Assembly: GCA_017860135.1 (NCBI GenBank) | Contig: JAFNAG010000004.1 | Coordinates: 1-42,175, forward strand | Direction of reading: 5' to 3' | Length of the DNA: 42,175 bases | DNA from: Acidobacteriota bacterium | Lineage (GTDB): Bacteria > Acidobacteriota > UBA6911 | Shown here: positions 8,381 through 19,402 of the stretch, piece by piece | Numbering within the stretch: position 1 is the stretch's first letter | Layout: the number at the start of each line of letters is the position of its first letter | Notes under the pieces: generated by a model | What the model was told of the DNA's origin: nothing | Databases searched by the model: none | Seen by the model: the letters and a program-made list of their open reading frames with translations, nothing else | Translations under genes and position numbers: made by a program

Positions 8381-8977
8381 TTATTTCTTAAGCAAGAAGA
8401 CCCGGCCTGCACGCAGTTCCTGCTCCGGGCCGAAGCGATAGGATAGGCACCAGGAGCCCAGGCGGTCATTGAGTTTGAAAAGCGGGCCCACCTGGGGATT
8501 CCATGTGCCGCCGGCATGAAAAAAGCCGCTGGAAATCCCGACCTCAAACCGTTTGCCTATGACCTTGCTCGCGTCGAGGGTGTCCAGGACCTGGTATGAC
8601 TCCACATCGCCCGATACATCCGCATAGTGCCCCAGGAATGAGTTCACCTTCCAGCCGTCCTGCTCGAACATCACCAGCAGGGCAACCTTGATCCCGCGCT
8701 GACCCGCCTCTTTCCCGATAACTGCGTACGCCATGGGTGCGATCAGAAGCGCAGGCAACGGCTTGAACCCGTAGCCGCCCCCCAGGTTGAACTCGTTGCT
8801 TCCGGGCACGCCGACGTAGAACAGGTCCACAATGACTGAATTGGTGAACGTGTAGTTCCAATCCGCATAGCGGTACTTCGTGTCGGCGCCCCGCACCTCG
8901 AAGAAGTGCTGGCCAAATCCCTGGAATCCGGCAAGCCAGAGAGCCAGGAATGCAATCGTTCTGGTAGTGATTCGCAT
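8381..8977 (-). CDS. Secreted hypothetical protein, probably an envelope protein
   Basis: A 198-residue protein from the ATG at 8977, chosen because it gives a clear signal peptide (MRITTRTIAFLALWLAGFQGFG, cleaved near G-Q). The mature part alternates short hydrophobic and polar stretches rich in Tyr, Phe and Gly (YADWNYTFTNSVIVDLFYVG, NLGGGYGFKPLP, GISSGFFHAGGT). It ends in an aromatic-containing tail, RVFLLKK. This fits a small beta-barrel or beta-rich outer-membrane protein, but I see no named family. It converges on the sigma factor gene with 22 bases between them. No ribosome site stands out. Confidence 0.65.
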   Translation of the reverse strand: MRITTRTIAFLALWLAGFQGFGQHFFEVRGADTKYRYADWNYTFTNSVIVDLFYVGVPGSNEFNLGGGYGFKPLPALLIAPMAYAVIGKEAGQRGIKVALLVMFEQDGWKVNSFLGHYADVSGDVESYQVLDTLDASKVIGKRFEVGISSGFFHAGGTWNPQVGPLFKLNDRLGSWCLSYRFGPEQELRAGRVFLLKK

Positions 8978-9189
8978 TGGACTATGAAACCCCAGGCAAA
9001 GGGGCAAAGCCAGCCGGAATGCCCATAAAGGCAAGCCGGACCCATGAAACACGCAGACTGAAATATATCACCGCAGAGGACGCGCAGAGCCCGAATATTG
9101 ATGCGGATGCAAAGCACGATGCGGCCGTCGCAGGAGCGCTGGGGCGGGTTTTTCGTCTCCGGAATTGCGTCGCCCGAGGTGTGCGCTTA

Positions 9190-10485
9190 TCAGGGCTGGT
9201 CTGACACCACGACGCGGAGGGCCTCGCCGGCGGCGCGGATGGTGGCGTCGATATCCCTGCGTGAATGTGCCAGGGATACGAAGCAAGCTTCGAATTGCGA
9301 GGGTGCCAGATACACGCCGCGCTCGAGGAGGGCGTGAAAGAACCTGCCGTAGCGCGCCGTGTCGCTCGTGAGTGCCGAAAGGTAATCGGTCACCCGGGTT
9401 GTGGTAAAGAACACGGTGAACATGGATCCGACCCGGTTAATCTGTACCGGGACACCCGCCATTGCCGCCGCCCGCACCAACCCCTGTTCGAGTGCTGCAG
9501 ACATCTGCTCCAGCCGGGAATAGGAGCCCGGCTTTTTCAGAGCCTTCAGTGCCGCGATACCCGCCGCCACCGCCAGCGGGTTGCCCGAGAGTGTCCCCGC
9601 CTGGTACATCTTCCCTTGCGGCGCCACCCAGCTCATGATTGCCTGGTTGCCGCCATAGGCGCCCACCGGCAGCCCGCCGCCTATGATCTTGCCCAGGCAG
9701 GCAAGATCGGGCTTCACACCGTACATCTCCTGGGCTCCCCCATAAGCCAGCCGGAAACCCGTCATTACCTCGTCGAAGATCAGAAGTGTGCCGTGCTCCC
9801 GGGTGAGTTTCCGCAACTTCTGGAGAAAGCCCTTGGCCGGCGGGACAGTCCCCATATTGCCGGCAACCGGCTCGACGATGACGGCTGCGACTTCCGACCG
9901 GTAATGTTCGAGCGCGCGCTGCACGATTTCGGCATCGTTGTACGGCAGCGAAGTTGTGAGGCCGGAAACCTCCTGCGGCACGCCTGGGCTGTCAGGCAGT
10001 CCCAGGGTGGCCACGCCGGAGCCCGCCTTCACAAGAAGGCTATCCGCGTGGCCGTGATAGCAGCCGTCAAACTTGATGATCCGGTTGCGACCGGTGAACG
10101 CGCGCGCCAGCCGGATCGCGCTCATCGTCGCCTCGGTCCCGGAGTTTACAAGGCGCACCTTTTCGATTGAGGGGAAAGCCCTGCAGATCATCTCCGCCAG
10201 AATAACTTCGCTTTCCGTGGAAGCCCCGAAACTTGTGCCGAGGGAAATCTGGGCGCGCAGGGCGGTCTTGACGGCGGCGGGAGCATGCCCGTGAATCAGA
10301 GGGCCCCATGATCCGACGTAGTCGATGTAGGAGACGCCGTCCGCGTCGGTCATGCGGCTGCCTCTTCCCGACCTGATAAACAGAGGGTCCCCGCCGACAC
10401 CGTGGAAGGCGCGTACCGGGCTGTTTACCCCTCCCGGGATGCACCGGCCGGCGCGCACGAACAATTCCTTCGATCTCTTGCCCAC
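9190..10485 (-). CDS. hemL: Glutamate-1-semialdehyde 2,1-aminomutase
   Basis: This PLP enzyme converts glutamate-1-semialdehyde to 5-aminolevulinate, the C5 entry to heme. The protein has 431 residues from the GTG at 10485, which lies eight bases after AAGGAG (10494-10499). A GTG at 10494 overlaps that site and would add three residues. Family hallmarks are [13 protein letters not shown] at the start, [17 protein letters not shown] around the phosphate-binding turn, [12 protein letters not shown] with the aspartate that meets the pyridine nitrogen, and the PLP lysine in [15 protein letters not shown] (K266). It lies 33 bases downstream of hemB on the same strand, so both are probably one transcript. 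Its presence implies the C5 pathway, although hemA is not in the window. Confidence 0.96.
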   Translation of the reverse strand: MGKRSKELFVRAGRCIPGGVNSPVRAFHGVGGDPLFIRSGRGSRMTDADGVSYIDYVGSWGPLIHGHAPAAVKTALRAQISLGTSFGASTESEVILAEMICRAFPSIEKVRLVNSGTEATMSAIRLARAFTGRNRIIKFDGCYHGHADSLLVKAGSGVATLGLPDSPGVPQEVSGLTTSLPYNDAEIVQRALEHYRSEVAAVIVEPVAGNMGTVPPAKGFLQKLRKLTREHGTLLIFDEVMTGFRLAYGGAQEMYGVKPDLACLGKIIGGGLPVGAYGGNQAIMSWVAPQGKMYQAGTLSGNPLAVAAGIAALKALKKPGSYSRLEQMSAALEQGLVRAAAMAGVPVQINRVGSMFTVFFTTTRVTDYLSALTSDTARYGRFFHALLERGVYLAPSQFEACFVSLAHSRRDIDATIRAAGEALRVVVSDQP

Positions 10486-10518
10486 TCGAATCACTCCTTA
10501 TATTTTTGGAATGATGCA

Positions 10519-11490
10519 CTAAGCCAGAATCCTTGCTGCGTCCTTGGCGAAATAGGTCAGGACCATATCCGCGCCCGCGCGGCGGATCCCGATCAGTGAT
10601 TCGAGCATCACCTTCGGCAGATCGAGCCACCCCAGCCGGCCTGCGGCCACCAGCGCAGAATATTCGCCGCTCACCTGATAGGCTGCCAGCGGCACTGCGA
10701 ACCGGTCCCGCAACATGCGAATCACGTCCAGGTACGGGCCGGCCGGTTTCACCATCAGGATATCCGCGCCCTCCTCGATATCCGATTCCACTTCCCGGAT
10801 CGCCTCCCGCACGTTCGCCGGGTCCATCTGGTGGCTGCGCCGGTCGCCGAACGCCGGAGCGGATTGGGCCGCTTCGCGGAACGGCCCGTAATATGCCGAA
10901 GCGTACTTCACGGCATAGGACAGAATGGGGACGTTCTGATGCCCGTTCTTTTCGAGCACCGTCCGGATCGCGCCGACGCGGCCGTCCATCATGTCCGAAG
11001 GCGCCACGATGTCGGCCCCCGCATTCACGTGGGAAAGGGCCATTCCGGCCAGCAGCTCGAGCGTGGGATCGTTGCGGATTTCCTCATTGTGAACCACTCC
11101 GCAGTGCCCGTGACTAGTGTATTCGCAGAGGCAGACATCGGTGATGACGAGCAGATCCCTGACCTCACGCCGGAGCGCCCGGCAAGCTTCCTGGACCGGA
11201 CCGCGGTCGTCACAGGCGGAGGAGCCCACCTCGTCTTTGCTCCCGGGAATGCCGAAGAGGAGCACGCCGGAAATGCCCAAAGACTTGACCGAACGGGCTT
11301 CCTCCACGAGCGTGTCCACCGACCAGTGGTAATTGCCCGGCATGGAGGAGATTTCTTTCTTCACTCCCTTGCCGGGACACACGAACATGGGGTAAATGAA
11401 CTGGCTGGGCGAGAGCCGCGTCTCGCGTACCATGGCCCGGATCGTTTCATTCGTCCGGAGACGCCGCGGCCGGGTGACTGGAAATCCCAT
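10519..11490 (-). CDS. hemB: Porphobilinogen synthase (delta-aminolevulinate dehydratase)
   Basis: It condenses two 5-aminolevulinate molecules into porphobilinogen. The protein has 323 residues from the ATG at 11490, with AGGAGG six bases upstream. Both Schiff-base lysines are present: K195 in SYAVKYAS and K248 in [11 protein letters not shown]. The active-site zinc cysteines C120, C122 and C130 lie in [13 protein letters not shown], so this is the zinc-dependent type rather than the magnesium type with an aspartate-rich loop. The N-terminal RPRRLR arm that builds the octamer is also there. It is the first gene of a hemB-hemL unit read from a promoter at 11534-11542 and is divergent from tilS. 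Confidence 0.97.
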   Translation of the reverse strand: MGFPVTRPRRLRTNETIRAMVRETRLSPSQFIYPMFVCPGKGVKKEISSMPGNYHWSVDTLVEEARSVKSLGISGVLLFGIPGSKDEVGSSACDDRGPVQEACRALRREVRDLLVITDVCLCEYTSHGHCGVVHNEEIRNDPTLELLAGMALSHVNAGADIVAPSDMMDGRVGAIRTVLEKNGHQNVPILSYAVKYASAYYGPFREAAQSAPAFGDRRSHQMDPANVREAIREVESDIEEGADILMVKPAGPYLDVIRMLRDRFAVPLAAYQVSGEYSALVAAGRLGWLDLPKVMLESLIGIRRAGADMVLTYFAKDAARILA

Positions 11491-11533
11491 GGATGGCCTC
11501 CTGATTTGCAGGTTCCTGCCGTCAAAACAGGCA

Positions 11534-11542
11534 ATTATACCA
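11534..11542 (-). promoter_or_regulatory. Extended -10 promoter of hemB-hemL
   Basis: The minus strand reads TGG followed by a perfect TATAAT, about 44 bases before the hemB ATG. No -35 hexamer is evident, which is normal for extended -10 promoters. Confidence 0.6.
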
Positions 11543-11604
11543 GAACTCACCGGAGCGAGGGGATTCCGTCGCGCGAAGGTGTTTTCCCTCTTTCCCGTTT
11601 GTGG

Positions 11605-11614
11605 TACAAGTGTA
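11605..11614. promoter_or_regulatory. TACA-AG-TGTA dyad, possible BlaI/MecI-type operator upstream of tilS
   Basis: A perfect TACA-n2-TGTA dyad ends nine bases before the tilS ATG. This half-site arrangement is the known core of BlaI/MecI operators, and a BlaI-like repressor is encoded at 25761. One ten-base site can occur by chance, so the link is only suggestive. Confidence 0.3.
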
Positions 11615-11622
11615 ATTTAATC

Positions 11623-13044
11623 ATGAAGAAACGGATGCGATACACCCCCCTGGAACTCCGGGTCCTGACCACGATGGAAAAACACTCCATGCTTCAGCCC
11701 GGCGAACATGTGCTCGTGGCATCGTCGGGCGGTGCCGATTCCATGGCCATGCTTACCTGTCTGCATCGCCTGGCGCCCCGTTTGAATCTGAGGCTGACCG
11801 TCGGGCATCTGAACCATGGAATCCGGGGCGAGGAAGGGGATGAAGATGAGGCGTTCGTCAGGACGGCGAGCTCCGGTCTCGGGCTGCCCTTCCTGTCCGA
11901 GCGCGCGGACTTGAGGGCGTATGCCGCCGCATCCGGGGAGAATCTGGAAGAGGCGGCCCGGCAGGCACGCTACCGGTTCCTCGAGCAGGCCGCAGCCGGC
12001 GTGGACGCGGGGAAAATCGCCACAGGCCATACCCTCAACGACCAGGCGGAGACGATCCTCTTGCGTCTTCTGCGCGGCAGCGGGCCCGAAGGCTTCGCTG
12101 GCATCCGGCCGGTGCTGGACAACAGGATCATCCGCCCCATGATCGAGTGTTCGCGGGCTGAGATTGTGGAATACCTATCCGGACGCGGCATCCTCTTCCG
12201 CGAGGATTCCAGTAACCGAGACCTCCGCTATCAGAGAAACCGGGTACGGCACGAGCTCATCCCCTACCTTGAACGGCATTTCAATCCGCGCCTCCTCCAG
12301 GTGCTCGAACGGGAAGCCGGCATCACTTCCGAGACGCACGCCTTTCTCGAAAACCTCGCGCGGAGCGAATACCGCAGGCTCAGTCATCCGGTTCCGGATC
12401 GTGCCTCCCTGCCGGCCCCTGCACTTCGGTCCATGCATGTGGCTCTGCGCCGTGAAGTTGTCCGGGAGGCCCTCCGCCAGACCCTCGGTTCCCTCCGCGG
12501 CATCGGGACGGTTCACATCGATGGCATTCTGAAACTGTGCGAGCCGGGGAAGAGCGGACGCTGGACAGAACTGCCGGGAGGATTCCGCGCCCGCAGAGAA
12601 CTCGACAATCTGGTGCTGGGCTTCGATGTTCGCCCCGAACGAGTGGAGTACAGCTATGAACTCGCGTGGCCCGGCATCTGCACCATACCTGAAGCAGGTG
12701 TAGAGTTTAGCGCCACTCTGCTGGAATCCCCCCCCTCGGAGGCGATGCGGCCGGGAGATGAATGCGTTCGAGCGCTGCTCGATCCCGCCGCCTTACCTCC
12801 CCTGCTCATTCTCCGCCCGCGCCGGCCGGGGGATCGCTACGGCGGCCGCGGGCATCGGAGAGTGAAAAAGATGCTGCTTGCAGCCCGGTTATCGATCTCC
12901 GAGCGCGATATGAATCCCCTGGTAACCGCAGGCGATGCGGTTATCTGGATCCCGGGGTTCCCGCCGGCAAAATTCTTTGTTGGCAAGCCTGGTTCCGGTC
13001 GATGTGTCCTCCTGGAGGCCCGGCGGCTGCCCGAGTCAGGTTAA
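11623..13044 (+). CDS. tilS: tRNA(Ile)-lysidine synthase
   Basis: This ATP-pyrophosphatase adds lysine to C34 of the CAU-anticodon tRNA(Ile), so that it reads AUA and is charged with isoleucine. The protein has 473 residues. The PP-loop VASSGGADSMAML lies at about 32-44, followed by GHLNHGIRG and GHTLNDQAETILLRLLRG, which are typical of the N-terminal catalytic domain. A charged linker leads to TilS substrate-binding and C-terminal domains ending near PGFPPAKFFVG, with RPRRPGDRYGGRG in front. The ATG at 11623 has no Shine-Dalgarno sequence; an in-frame ATG at 11635 is the alternative. It is essential in most bacteria and often precedes ftsH, as here. Confidence 0.95.
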   Translation: MKKRMRYTPLELRVLTTMEKHSMLQPGEHVLVASSGGADSMAMLTCLHRLAPRLNLRLTVGHLNHGIRGEEGDEDEAFVRTASSGLGLPFLSERADLRAYAAASGENLEEAARQARYRFLEQAAAGVDAGKIATGHTLNDQAETILLRLLRGSGPEGFAGIRPVLDNRIIRPMIECSRAEIVEYLSGRGILFREDSSNRDLRYQRNRVRHELIPYLERHFNPRLLQVLEREAGITSETHAFLENLARSEYRRLSHPVPDRASLPAPALRSMHVALRREVVREALRQTLGSLRGIGTVHIDGILKLCEPGKSGRWTELPGGFRARRELDNLVLGFDVRPERVEYSYELAWPGICTIPEAGVEFSATLLESPPSEAMRPGDECVRALLDPAALPPLLILRPRRPGDRYGGRGHRRVKKMLLAARLSISERDMNPLVTAGDAVIWIPGFPPAKFFVGKPGSGRCVLLEARRLPESG

Positions 13045-13363
13045 ATAATGGCGGTTCGTCCCGGTAACCGCCTCGGAATGGATGGTGCCGCTCTTTTTTC
13101 CACCTCTCCGGCAGAAACTTAATGCCATTTTTGACGTCTATAGTATGTGAGGCGGACTTGGAGGCGGCAGCCGGAAAGGCGGGTTCTGTTTTTTTGCCTG
13201 AATCGTGATAATTGGCCGCGGGGAATGCCTAGGAAAGCTTCTGGAAGGCTGGTATAATGGGATTTGAGGGAGTCCGGGCCCGTCAGTCCGCGTAATTTTG
13301 AAGCTGCAGCTTCTGAAGAGGGCTGCCAGAGGGGTGGTGGGACACCCGCCGGAGGTTTGCGAT
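13045..13363. other. Intergenic region between tilS and ftsH, with two weak termination signals
   Basis: Just after tilS, GGCGGTT (13050-13056) pairs with AACCGCC (13066-13072), but no T-run follows at once; a T6 run comes about 20 bases later. A T7 run near 13190 follows a purine-rich stretch with no good stem. The ftsH promoter lies near the right end. No gene is visible. Confidence 0.4.
13250..13258 (+). promoter_or_regulatory. Extended -10 promoter of ftsH
   Basis: TGG followed by a perfect TATAAT, 105 bases before the ftsH start codon. I see no matching -35 box. The same nine bases form the hemB promoter on the other strand. Confidence 0.6.
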
Positions 13364-15289
<1,926 letters not shown>

Positions 15290-15425
15290 CAGTTCTGATC
15301 ATGTGCGGCTGGAACCTGTATAAGGGGTCCTGCCGCTGGCGAAGGATTCCTTCGCCCGGAAACAGCGTCAATCAAGATTCTAACCGCGGCCTGGGAAGGG
15401 CGCGGGACATCGCCATTACAATTGC

Positions 15426-16298
15426 ATGCCCTACGCCGGCACCCGCAGGCACTATCGGATACGAGCGCGCGACAGGGTCCTGGATCTCGGAAGCCGGACG
15501 CTGATCATGGGAATTCTGAATGTCACGCCTGATTCGTTTTCGGACGGAGGTGCCTTTTTCGCGCCCGCGCGTGCCGTGGAACGCGCCCGTTGTATCGCCG
15601 CGGAAGGCGCCGACATTCTCGACATCGGTGGCGAGTCCACCCGGCCCGGATCGCCGGGAGTGGGCGCGGAGGAGGAGTTGCGCCGCGTTCTGCCGGTTCT
15701 GGAAGCCCTCCGGGATGATTATCCGCTGCCGGTCTCGATCGACACCTCGAAATCCGAAGTCGGCAGGGCGGCGCTGGAACGGGGCGCGGCCGTGGTCAAC
15801 GACGTAACGGCATTCGAAAAGGATCCGGCACTGGGTGAAGCGGCGGCCGCATTCGGGGCGGGAGTGATTCTCATGCACATGCGCGGGAACCCGGCGACCA
15901 TGCAACAACTTCCGCCCAGCAACGACATTCTCGGCGAGATCGAGGAGTGGGCGGACCGGGCGGTGGCAAGAGCGCAATCCCTGGGTGTCAGCAAGGAGCG
16001 CATCATTCTCGACCCGGGAATAGGATTTGGCAAGACCGCGGATCAGAACCTGGAGATTCTCCGGAACCTGCACCGGCTGGAAGCTGCCGGCTGCCCGATC
16101 CTCGTCGGGACTTCTCGGAAATCGTTTATCGCGAAAATCCTGGCGGATCCGCAGGCGGATCGGATTTGGGGAACCGCCGCCACGGTGGTAGCCTCCATAT
16201 TGTCCGGGGCGCATATCGTGCGTGTGCATGACGTCGCCCCCATGCGCGACGTGGCTCGGGTTACGGACGCTTTACTCAACGAAAAGGCGGGCGAGTGA
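15426..16298 (+). CDS. folP: Dihydropteroate synthase
   Basis: It joins p-aminobenzoate to 6-hydroxymethyl-dihydropterin diphosphate to form dihydropteroate in folate synthesis, and is the sulfonamide target. The protein has 290 residues in a TIM barrel. Signature segments are LIMGILNVTPDSFSDGG near residue 26, the pterin-site DILDIGGESTRPG near 63, SIDTSKSEV, VNDVTAF, HMRGNPATMQ, and LDPGIGFGKTADQN. It ends with GTSRKSFI and HIVRVHDVAPMRD, where the conserved Arg and His bind substrate. The N-terminal 25 residues are extra and basic; no strong ribosome site supports the ATG at 15426. Its stop overlaps the GTG of cdaA by four bases, so the two are probably coupled. Confidence 0.95.
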   Translation: MPYAGTRRHYRIRARDRVLDLGSRTLIMGILNVTPDSFSDGGAFFAPARAVERARCIAAEGADILDIGGESTRPGSPGVGAEEELRRVLPVLEALRDDYPLPVSIDTSKSEVGRAALERGAAVVNDVTAFEKDPALGEAAAAFGAGVILMHMRGNPATMQQLPPSNDILGEIEEWADRAVARAQSLGVSKERIILDPGIGFGKTADQNLEILRNLHRLEAAGCPILVGTSRKSFIAKILADPQADRIWGTAATVVASILSGAHIVRVHDVAPMRDVARVTDALLNEKAGE

Positions 16299-17125
16299 AC
16301 CTCGTATCTGAGATCTCATCCGGATTGACACAGTTCGCGCCGATGTCGATCCGGGATTTCATCGACATATGCATCGTCGCATATGTCATCTACCGGTTCC
16401 TCCTGTTGTTGCGCGGGACCAGGGGAGCGCAGATGACGCTCGGCCTGGTCGTATTGCTGCTTCTCTATGCCGTTACGCGGTTCTTCCGCCTGCATACGCT
16501 CGAGTGGCTCTTCACGAACCTCTTCACCTATGTCGTCTTCGCAGTCATCGTCCTCTTCCAGAATGAAATCAGGCGCGGCCTGGCGGCCATCGTGAGCTCC
16601 TCCTGGTTCAGCGGGTATCGAACCAAGGGGGGGAAGGAGGGGTTTGAGGAGATCATTCTCGCGGCAACCACCCTGGCGTCGAAGAAGATCGGCGCACTCA
16701 TGGTGGTGGAGCGGGACATCGGACTGAGAAACTATGCCGAGAGCGGAATCGAGCTGGACGCAATCCCCACCTATGACCTGCTGGTGACAATCTTCAGTCC
16801 CAACACGCCCCTGCACGACGGCGCCGTCATCGTCCAGAGAAACCGGATCATCGCCGCGGGCTGTTTCTTGCCGCTCACTCTGGACCCTTACCTCAGCAAG
16901 GAGTTGGGAACCCGTCACCGCGCTGCCATCGGTATCACCGAGGAAACCGATGCGGTCGCTATCATCGTCTCCGAGGAGACGGGCATCATCTCCGCCGCCA
17001 TAGGGGGCAGGATTACCCGCAATCTCGACGGAGCCGGCCTGCGCGCGGTCCTGCGGGACGCCATGGAAGGCAGGATTCCGGGCCCGGCGAAGCAGCCCTT
17101 CAAGGAGCGGCAGGAAGCCGTATGA
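16295..17125 (+). CDS. cdaA: Diadenylate cyclase, membrane type
   Basis: It makes cyclic di-AMP from two ATP, the second messenger that controls potassium and osmolyte balance and cell-wall stress. The protein has 276 residues from a GTG that overlaps the folP stop (GTGA). Three hydrophobic segments fill about residues 20-90 (FIDICIVAYVIYRFLLLL, LGLVVLLLLYAV, LFTYVVFAVIVLF). The DAC domain follows, with the catalytic LHDGA at 173-177 and TRHR at 206-209, spaced as in known CdaA enzymes. The next gene encodes a YbbR-domain protein, the usual CdaA partner, overlapping by four bases. The third gene of the common cdaA-cdaR-glmM set is absent from this position. Confidence 0.96.
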   Translation: MNLVSEISSGLTQFAPMSIRDFIDICIVAYVIYRFLLLLRGTRGAQMTLGLVVLLLLYAVTRFFRLHTLEWLFTNLFTYVVFAVIVLFQNEIRRGLAAIVSSSWFSGYRTKGGKEGFEEIILAATTLASKKIGALMVVERDIGLRNYAESGIELDAIPTYDLLVTIFSPNTPLHDGAVIVQRNRIIAAGCFLPLTLDPYLSKELGTRHRAAIGITEETDAVAIIVSEETGIISAAIGGRITRNLDGAGLRAVLRDAMEGRIPGPAKQPFKERQEAV

Positions 17126-18069
17126 ATGCAATCCTCCGGTTCACCAGAGAGATCGTGCTGAAAAACTGGGGGCTGAAGCTCACTTCCATCCTGCTCGCGT
17201 TCGCTCTCTGGCTCATGGTCCGGGGCGGTCAGGGGGAGCGCGTGTTCACCGTTCCGCTGACCTTCTCGATTCCGAGGGACATGGAGATCGTGAATGAGCG
17301 CCCCGGCCTGGTCGAAATTACAGCGCAGGGCACGCTACCGAGCCTCTTGGGGAGCCAGCCGGATCTGATCTACAACATCGACCTGTTGTCGGCAGAGGAG
17401 GGCGAACACACGGTGGCGCTGACCCCGGCCGGAGTGCGCATAGGTCCGGGGTCGGGCATCCGGGTGGTCCGGGTGAGCCCGGCGCGGGTCACCCTGGTGC
17501 TGGAGAGGGTAATCTCGAAAGATGTGCCCATTCGCGTTCCCGTGAACGGGAAACCTGCGCAGAATTCCGAAATATACACGATGACATATCAGCCGGATAT
17601 CGTGAGCATTACCGGGCCGCGGAGTTCCGTCAACTCGATCCAGGAGGTGTCGACCGATCCCGTTCCCGTCGTCAACAAGGAAAGCTCATTCGACGCGAGA
17701 GTGAATTTCAGGATTTCGAATGACGACATACATACCAGCCCGGTCGGGCCGGTCTTCGTGAGCGTCGAAGTCGGTCCGAAGCGCGAATTGCGCACGATCC
17801 ACGTGCCTGTGACGGTGATGGGAGAGGATGCCTATGCAACCAGCCCCTCCTCCATAACGGTGAGTGTGCTCGTTCCGGTCACTTACAAAGAGGGGCTGAC
17901 GGCAAAGGACTTTCAGGCCAGAGTGACCGTACCGGACGCGGAGGCTTCCAGCGTTCAGGCCGCCGTGAAGCCGGTGGTCGAAATGACGATCGAGCCGGTC
18001 TACGGAATGGCGATTACCGGATTCAAGCCGGAGGAAGTACTGCTGCTGAAAAAGGCGAGGAAGAAGTAA
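17122..18069 (+). CDS. YbbR-domain protein, likely regulator of CdaA
   Basis: A 315-residue protein with one N-terminal membrane anchor (about residues 14-33, NWGLKLTSILLAFALWLMV). Several beta-rich YbbR-like repeats should lie outside the cytoplasmic membrane: the TFSIPRDMEIVNERPGLVEI start, RVTLVLERVISKDVPIRVPV, the [19 protein letters not shown] segment and a last repeat near 225-300. The linker motif [13 protein letters not shown] is typical of YbbR units. In Firmicutes the homologue CdaR binds CdaA and tunes its activity. The four-base ATGA overlap with cdaA fits co-translation of a complex. The gene ends 43 bases before a convergent lipoprotein gene. Confidence 0.88.
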   Translation: MNAILRFTREIVLKNWGLKLTSILLAFALWLMVRGGQGERVFTVPLTFSIPRDMEIVNERPGLVEITAQGTLPSLLGSQPDLIYNIDLLSAEEGEHTVALTPAGVRIGPGSGIRVVRVSPARVTLVLERVISKDVPIRVPVNGKPAQNSEIYTMTYQPDIVSITGPRSSVNSIQEVSTDPVPVVNKESSFDARVNFRISNDDIHTSPVGPVFVSVEVGPKRELRTIHVPVTVMGEDAYATSPSSITVSVLVPVTYKEGLTAKDFQARVTVPDAEASSVQAAVKPVVEMTIEPVYGMAITGFKPEEVLLLKKARKK

Positions 18070-18111
18070 TCAAGGGATGCGGGAAGATCCGGTTCGGGGT
18101 CAGGGCATGAT

Positions 18112-19110
18112 TCACCGGAACCGGAAGATGCGCAGCCCGTTTTCGCCGTCTGCGAGGTACACGAGGATGCTGCCATCGGCTGCTTTCTCGGCTTTCACCC
18201 CCAGGGACGTTCCGGGAGTCGGCAGTTCCCGGACCACGCGAGGGCTTCGGGGATCTGTGACATCGAGGACGGCAAGCCCGAGTTTCCAGTTGGCGACAAA
18301 CAGGTAGTTTCCGCACCAGGCAACGCCGTGCGCCCAGCCGCCGGCCTCTGGGTGCGGCGCGTCGGAAGAGCGCAAGCCCAGACTGTGCCGGGCCGCCAGC
18401 GACGGGCGCCCCGTTGCATCGAAAGAGACGATCGAGACGCCGCCGTGCCCTTCCGCGACCGCAGCCATCGTCTTGCCGCCCGATTCTCCCAGGGAGATAT
18501 TGATCGCAGTAGCCGGCGAAGGAAGCGCGCCGATTTCGACCGGGAGCTCCGGCCGGCTGATGTCAACCACCCTCATCCCGTAGTCCCAGTCCGCGAGCAA
18601 GGCCCGGTCATCCCACAGCTTGATATCGTGAGACCAGCCGGGCGTGGACAACTGTGAAACGATGCTCAGTTCGCCCTCGCCGATGCGCAGGACCAGCAGC
18701 CCGTTCAAACCATAGGCGCCGAAACCGAGGCTCCCCCTGGTCACGGCCGCGTTGGCAATGTCCGGGAGCACTACGCGCGCCAGTACGCGGCCCTGTCCCG
18801 AGACCAGTACGAGCCCCTCATAGCGCGCGGCCAGGAGCGGGCTGCCCGAGTTCGGTGCCAGGGAAATCACATCCTCCACCGGTGCACGGGTCAAGGGAGC
18901 CGCTCCGCCCTGCGCGCGGTCCAGGACTACGTATCCCCCCTGGCGGTCCGAGACGTAGAGGAGGCCCGATTCCAAGGCGACATCGTGCGCCCACCCCGGC
19001 GTATCGTAGTGCAGGATTTCCTCCGGCACGGCATCGCCGTGCGGCGTGCAGGCCGCCGCGGCAACCAGCAGCAGCAGACCGGCGGTCAGGCATTTCGCGT
19101 GTTTTTTCAT
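18112..19110 (-). CDS. LVIVD-repeat beta-propeller lipoprotein
   Basis: A 332-residue lipoprotein. The signal sequence MKKHAKCLTAGLLLLVAAAAC has a lipobox AAAC with the acylated Cys at residue 21. The body is a run of LVIVD-type propeller repeats, recognisable by the recurring pattern hydrophobic-x-VVDISRPELPV, GLAVLDVTDPRSPRVV and YVVLDRAQGG, each followed by a W-x-HD or W-AHGV strand (PGWAHDVALESGLLYVSD, PGWSHDIKLWDDRALLAD, GGWAHGVAWCGNYLFVAN). About six repeats can be counted. The family is common in secreted proteins of environmental bacteria and is thought to bind ligands; no enzyme activity is known. It is convergent with the ybbR gene and has no obvious partner. Confidence 0.85.
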   Translation of the reverse strand: MKKHAKCLTAGLLLLVAAAACTPHGDAVPEEILHYDTPGWAHDVALESGLLYVSDRQGGYVVLDRAQGGAAPLTRAPVEDVISLAPNSGSPLLAARYEGLVLVSGQGRVLARVVLPDIANAAVTRGSLGFGAYGLNGLLVLRIGEGELSIVSQLSTPGWSHDIKLWDDRALLADWDYGMRVVDISRPELPVEIGALPSPATAINISLGESGGKTMAAVAEGHGGVSIVSFDATGRPSLAARHSLGLRSSDAPHPEAGGWAHGVAWCGNYLFVANWKLGLAVLDVTDPRSPRVVRELPTPGTSLGVKAEKAADGSILVYLADGENGLRIFRFR

Positions 19111-19210
19111 CAGGCAGGAATGTAAACCACCTGCGCGCCAAAAGCCGCAAAGAAATCGCGCCGTGACCCGAGCGGCCCTTCGGCGCCGCGCCCCCGTGGA
19201 ATTCGACAGT

Positions 19211-19303
19211 GCGCACGGGCTTCAGCCCGTGCGCTTTAAACCGAGTGAATATACGAGAATGGAGAAGTAACGAGTTCTGAAGCGCGCGGGCTGGAGCCCG
19301 CGC
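19211..19303. repeat. Pair of REP-like hairpins
   Basis: The first hairpin is a perfect 10-bp stem, GCGCACGGGC/GCCCGTGCGC (19211-19234), with loop TTCA. The second is an 8-bp stem, GCGCGGGC/GCCCGCGC (19284-19303), with loop TGGA. Both share the core GGGCT-n2-AGCCC and lie 49 bases apart between two divergent genes. The pairing of two similar palindromes is typical of REP/BIME elements. Confidence 0.6.
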
Positions 19304-19363
19304 TCAATGTTCTTTTCCCCGCGCTCACAAATATCATGATGTGCCGGCTCCTGCATGCACTCT

Positions 19364-19392
19364 TTGTGAGCGGCGCGCTTTTTTGCTATCCT
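19364..19392 (+). promoter_or_regulatory. Promoter of rfaE2-mfd with extended -10
   Basis: TTGTGA (19364-19369), a 17-base spacer ending in TGC, and TATCCT (19387-19392). The ATG of rfaE2 is only ten bases past the -10 box, so the mRNA would have almost no leader. Confidence 0.5.
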
Positions 19393-19402
19393 CCTTGGTT
19401 GC

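Noticed and set aside
9061-9090. CACCGCAGAGGACGCGCAGAG-like stretch resembling a dispersed repeat known from other genomes
   Set aside because: Only one partial copy is clear here; the similar bases near 1905 are too diverged to pair with confidence.
15417-15426. TACA-AT-TGCA before folP as a second BlaI-like site
   Set aside because: One half-site base is wrong and the match overlaps the start codon; not distinguishable from chance.
18088-18125. TCCGGTTC / GAACCGGA inverted repeat between the ybbR and LVIVD genes as a bidirectional terminator
   Set aside because: The stem is only 8 bp with a 22-base loop, one arm lies in the coding end of the lipoprotein gene, and no T-run follows.
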